Shown here: positions 61,276 to 64,000 of the stretch, piece by piece
How the letters are laid out: the number at the start of each line of letters is the position of its first letter
Position numbering within the stretch: position 1 is the first letter of the stretch
Assembly: GCF_025685565.1 (NCBI RefSeq)
Contig: NZ_JAGSYE010000001.1
Location: forward strand, 1,984,001 to 2,048,000
DNA length: 64,000 nt
Direction: 5' to 3'
From: Granulicella aggregans
GTDB lineage: Bacteria; Acidobacteriota; Terriglobia; Terriglobales; Acidobacteriaceae
Notes under the pieces: generated by a model
Told to the model about the DNA's origin: nothing
What the model saw: only the letters and a program-made list of their open reading frames with translations
The model's database searches: none
Made by a program: the position numbers and the translations under genes

Positions 61276-61303
61276 GTTATAAAGAAACCATAAAAAGAGT
61301 CGA
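61276..61303 (-). promoter_or_regulatory. Candidate promoter between rfbD and the GT4 gene
   Basis: In the AT-rich 297-base gap, minus-strand TCGACT (61298-61303) and TATAAC (61276-61281) are spaced 16 bases, a fair sigma-70-like pair. It begins just after the rfbD stop and leaves a leader of about 255 bases before the GT4 start. Nothing else was seen in the gap. Confidence 0.4.
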
Positions 61304-61310
61304 TCCATTT

Positions 61311-62231
61311 TCAGTCGGTCGGCGTCGGCAACTGAACCTCCGCGATGACCAGTTTCAATGATTCCCGCCAGTCAACCGGCTTCCAGCCAAAGGCTTGTGT
61401 GATCTTTCCGCAGTTCAGGCGCGAGTTTCCAGGCCGCGTTGCGGCGGTGGGATATTCGCTACTCGGAATTCCCGTCACCTTCGCCAGGCTCGTTTCTGGC
61501 TCCAGATCCTGAAGCATCGCGATCGCCTCTCGGGCAAAGCCTGCCCATGTCGTCTCGCCGCCGCCCGCCACATGGTAGATCCCTCTAAATGGGGCGGCAG
61601 CCTCTCGCTTCTGCCCGGATCGCGCGATCACGTGTGCCGCCATCTGTGCCAGGCTCCGGCTCCAGGTCGGCGCTCCATGCTGGTCGTCGACGATTCGCAG
61701 TTCGGTCCGTTCACGCGCCAGCTTCAGGATGGTTCGCAGGAAGTTCTTGCCGGTAGCTCCGTAGACCCAGCTTGTCCGGAAGACTATCGCCGCCGCCCCA
61801 CTCTCCAGCAGCGCTTGTTCTCCCGCCAGCTTGCTTGCGCCATAGACGCCAAGCGGCCCAGTAGGATCGTCTTCGACCCAGGGAACGGTGCCTTCCCCGT
61901 TGAAGACGTAGTCTGTCGAAAAGTGCAGCACTGAGGCTCCCAGAGCCTTCGCCTCAACTCCCATCGCTGCCACGGCGTCGCGATTGATCGCATAGGCCAG
62001 TTCGGGTTCGGACTCGGCCTTATCGACTGCGGTGTACGCTCCGGCGCTTACGATCCAGTCCGGTTTGGCGTCACGCACGAAGGCCCGGACCGAATCGGGA
62101 TTGGCGAGGTCCATATCGGCGCGCAATGGAGCGATCACCTGGCCGAAAGGGGCAAGCGTGTGCAGCAGCTCGCCGCCTACCTGACCTGAGGCTCCTGTTA
62201 CCAGAAACCGTTGCCCGGAGGATCGACCCAC
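61311..62231 (-). CDS. rfbD: dTDP-4-dehydrorhamnose reductase
   Basis: Extended-SDR enzyme of 306 residues making dTDP-L-rhamnose with NAD(P)H. The cofactor motif is VTGASGQVGGELL, the substrate/active-site region STDYVFNGEG and YGASKLAGEQALL (Tyr-x-x-x-Lys), with RTSWVYGATGKNFL and the C-terminal TRPGNSRLNCGKI. The set is complete. It starts with GTG 62231, immediately after the rfbA stop (one-base gap). It needs the epimerase RfbC for its substrate, which is not in the window. Confidence 0.94.
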   Translation of the reverse strand: MGRSSGQRFLVTGASGQVGGELLHTLAPFGQVIAPLRADMDLANPDSVRAFVRDAKPDWIVSAGAYTAVDKAESEPELAYAINRDAVAAMGVEAKALGASVLHFSTDYVFNGEGTVPWVEDDPTGPLGVYGASKLAGEQALLESGAAAIVFRTSWVYGATGKNFLRTILKLARERTELRIVDDQHGAPTWSRSLAQMAAHVIARSGQKREAAAPFRGIYHVAGGGETTWAGFAREAIAMLQDLEPETSLAKVTGIPSSEYPTAATRPGNSRLNCGKITQAFGWKPVDWRESLKLVIAEVQLPTPTD

Positions 62232-62232
62232 C

Positions 62233-63108
62233 CTAGTAGACCGTCTCTTCGAGTAGTCGCAGCAGGTATTTTCCGTAGGTGCTCTTCTTGATGTCTTCAG
62301 CCAGTGCCGTCAGCTCGGCCGCATTGATGTAGCCGAGTCGATAGGCGATCTCTTCAGGACACGCTACCTTCAGGCCCTGCCGCTGCTCGATGGTGTGAAT
62401 GAAGTTCGAGGCTTCAAGCAGCGAATCGTGCGTCCCTGTATCCAGCCACGCCAGACCGCGTCCTAACACCTCGGTTCGCAGCTCGCCCGCGTTGAGATAC
62501 CAGATGTTGACGTCCGTAATCTCAAGTTCGCCACGCGGCGAGGGCTTCAGGTTCTTCGCAATCTCGACAACGCGGTTGTCGTAGAAGTAGACGCCTGTCA
62601 CTGCGTAGCGCGACTTCGGCTTCAGGGGCTTCTCTTCGAGGGAGACTGCACGGCGTTGATCGTCGAACTCCACCACGCCATACCGCTCCGGGTCCATCAC
62701 CGGATAGGCAAATACGGTCGCGCCAGTTGTATGAGAGGCGGCGTCGCGCAGCGTCTTTGCGAAGTCGTGGCCGTAGAAGATGTTGTCGCCCAGCACCAGG
62801 CAGCAGCCCTCGCCCGCGAGGAACTCTTCGCCGATCAGGAACGCCTGTGCCAGTCCGTCCGGGGAAGGCTGCACCGCGTATTGAATCTCAATGCCCCACT
62901 TCTTTCCGTCGCCCAGCAACTGCTCGAACCGGGGTGTGTCGGAGGGCGTGGAGATGATCAGGATGTCGCGTATCCCAGCCAGCATCAGTACCGAAAGCGG
63001 GTAGTAGATCATTGGCTTGTCGTAGACCGGGAGAAGCTGCTTGGAGACGGCCTGCGTCACCGGATGAAGTCGCGTGCCGGAGCCGCCGGCCAGGATGATG
63101 CCCTTCAT
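62233..63108 (-). CDS. rfbA: Glucose-1-phosphate thymidylyltransferase
   Basis: Nucleotidyltransferase of 291 residues making dTDP-glucose from dTTP and glucose 1-phosphate. The motif is [18 protein letters not shown] at ATG 63108; [29 protein letters not shown] (metal Asp) and [10 protein letters not shown] follow, and the end [16 protein letters not shown] is standard. An in-frame extension to 63249 is within rfbB and rejected. ATG overlaps the rfbB stop (ATGA). Confidence 0.95.
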   Translation of the reverse strand: MKGIILAGGSGTRLHPVTQAVSKQLLPVYDKPMIYYPLSVLMLAGIRDILIISTPSDTPRFEQLLGDGKKWGIEIQYAVQPSPDGLAQAFLIGEEFLAGEGCCLVLGDNIFYGHDFAKTLRDAASHTTGATVFAYPVMDPERYGVVEFDDQRRAVSLEEKPLKPKSRYAVTGVYFYDNRVVEIAKNLKPSPRGELEITDVNIWYLNAGELRTEVLGRGLAWLDTGTHDSLLEASNFIHTIEQRQGLKVACPEEIAYRLGYINAAELTALAEDIKKSTYGKYLLRLLEETVY

Positions 63109-64000
63109 TTCGTACCTGCTTCCACCGCAGCAGCCACTGCAAAATCTGTTGACGCCTCGCTGCTCCGGTCGGCATAGTTCTTGCTCACCCACTGCTGATA
63201 GGCTCCGCTGGTCACGTCCTTCAGCCATTCCGGGTTGTCGAGATACCACTCGACCGTCTTGCGCATCCCGGTCTCAAAGCTCTCGGCAGCGTGCCAGCCT
63301 AGTTCGCCCTCAATCTTTCGGGCGTCGATGGCATAACGCCGGTCGTGTCCGGGACGATCCTGCACATACGTGATCAGCTTGCTGTGAGGAACGAACTGCG
63401 AATCGGGCCGCAGCTCATCGAGCAAAGCACAAACTGTATGAACCACCGCAAGGTTCGCCCGCTGATTGCCGCCGCCTACGTTGTAGGTCTCGCCCACGCG
63501 GCCACTCTCGAGAACCGTCGCAATCGCGCTGCAGTGGTCAGCCACGTAGAGCCAGTCGCGGACCTGCTGACCATCGCCGTATACCGGCAGCGGTTTGCCC
63601 GCCAGAGCGTTCAGGATCATCAACGGAATCAGCTTCTCGGGGAACTGGAACGGGCCGTAGTTGTTCGAGCAGTTCGTGATCAACGCTGGCAGCTTGTACG
63701 TGTGGACCCAGGCCCGCACCAGCATGTCCGATGATGCCTTCGAAGCGGCATAGGGCGAGTTCGGCGCATACGGCGTCTTCTCATGGAACGCCGGATCCTC
63801 CGGCGTCAACGTGCCATAGACCTCGTCGGTCGAAACGTGCAGGAACCGGAACTGTTCCTTCTCCTGGCCCGCCAGCGACTCATAGAACGCCCGCGCGCAT
63901 CGCAGCATTGTGAACGTGCCATCGATGTTCGTCTTCAGGAATGCTTCGGGCCCCGCAATGGACCGATCAACGTGGCTTTCTGCCGCAAAGTGGACGACCG
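63105..64000 (-). CDS. rfbB: dTDP-glucose 4,6-dehydratase, N-terminus beyond the window
   Basis: Extended-SDR dehydratase; about 298 codons are present and the frame is open at base 64000, so the NAD-binding GxxGxxG and the start lie outside. Visible are [13 protein letters not shown], the catalytic STDEVYG (Thr-Asp-Glu) and [12 protein letters not shown] (Tyr-x-x-x-Lys), [14 protein letters not shown] and [13 protein letters not shown]. It makes dTDP-4-keto-6-deoxyglucose for the rhamnose route and is followed by rfbA with a four-base overlap. The extra C-terminal tail (about 20 residues, Ala/Ser-rich) is slightly long. Confidence 0.94.
   Translation of the reverse strand, partial: VVHFAAESHVDRSIAGPEAFLKTNIDGTFTMLRCARAFYESLAGQEKEQFRFLHVSTDEVYGTLTPEDPAFHEKTPYAPNSPYAASKASSDMLVRAWVHTYKLPALITNCSNNYGPFQFPEKLIPLMILNALAGKPLPVYGDGQQVRDWLYVADHCSAIATVLESGRVGETYNVGGGNQRANLAVVHTVCALLDELRPDSQFVPHSKLITYVQDRPGHDRRYAIDARKIEGELGWHAAESFETGMRKTVEWYLDNPEWLKDVTSGAYQQWVSKNYADRSSEASTDFAVAAAVEAGTK

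Noticed and set aside
1..64000. CRISPR arrays, insertion sequences, prophage or integron features
   Set aside because: No regularly spaced direct repeats, transposase, integrase or terminal inverted repeats were seen by eye.

Overview
The window reads as chromosomal DNA of a soil-type Acidobacteriota, most likely class Terriglobia (Granulicella/Terriglobus/Edaphobacter-like). This is inferred from a very large Oar-like TonB-dependent receptor with an N-terminal carboxypeptidase-regulatory domain, DUF5666 and DUF2911 exported proteins, menaquinone-linked ETF oxidation through a FadF-type protein, GC-rich codon use, and short dispersed GC-rich elements ending in ATGAC-like words. No rRNA, CRISPR array, transposase or phage gene was seen. 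One tRNA gene is present.

Layout. 1-5.1 kb: a REC-Hpt protein whose frame is open to the left edge, a NarL-type response regulator, a YpdA-like flavoprotein reductase, an ABC-2 exporter pair and a small conserved ORF. 5.3-8.8 kb (minus): SDR oxidoreductase, OmpA-family protein, orphan GvpL/F-like protein. 9.3-13.75 kb (plus): DUF5666 protein and Oar-like receptor. 13.8-21.7 kb (minus): a compact eight-gene urate-to-glyoxylate operon (allB, uraD, uraH, urate oxidase, allC, allE, ureidoglycolate amidohydrolase, aldehyde dehydrogenase). guaD diverges from it and is followed at once by hom and an NPP-type phosphodiesterase. 24.8-33.7 kb: PPi-type phosphofructokinase, exported and TPR proteins, a GAF-GGDEF protein, moaA and a polytopic membrane protein. 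33.7-37.9 kb (minus): etfA, etfB, a FadF/EMO-type iron-sulfur protein and a small membrane protein, with two near-identical palindromes resembling the TetR-family FadR operator. 38-47 kb: a GT-C-like membrane protein, small proteins, SIMPL protein, an active-site-degenerate M50 homologue, trpS, scpA, DUF2911 protein, tRNA-Arg(CCG), and an SRPBCC/TIGR01777 pair.

47.1-64 kb (minus) is an exopolysaccharide locus. Transcription runs from the right edge: rfbB (cut by the window end), rfbA and rfbD for dTDP-rhamnose; GT4; GT2; a GT26 (WecG/TagA/CpsF) fused to a C-terminal STAS domain; a possible coupled 92-residue ORF; a processive-type GT2; Wza-like export protein; a Wzz/Wzc-like protein whose kinase half has lost its P-loop; a Wzx-like flippase; and alternating acyltransferases and glycosyltransferases. 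The polymerase, the initiating phosphoglycosyltransferase and rfbC are not in the window.

The features most worth following are the GT26-STAS fusion together with the kinase-dead Wzc-like partner in the EPS locus, the plant-type ureide operon, and the paired FadR-like operators around the ETF module. All family assignments come from reading motifs and overall sequence shape; no database search was run.
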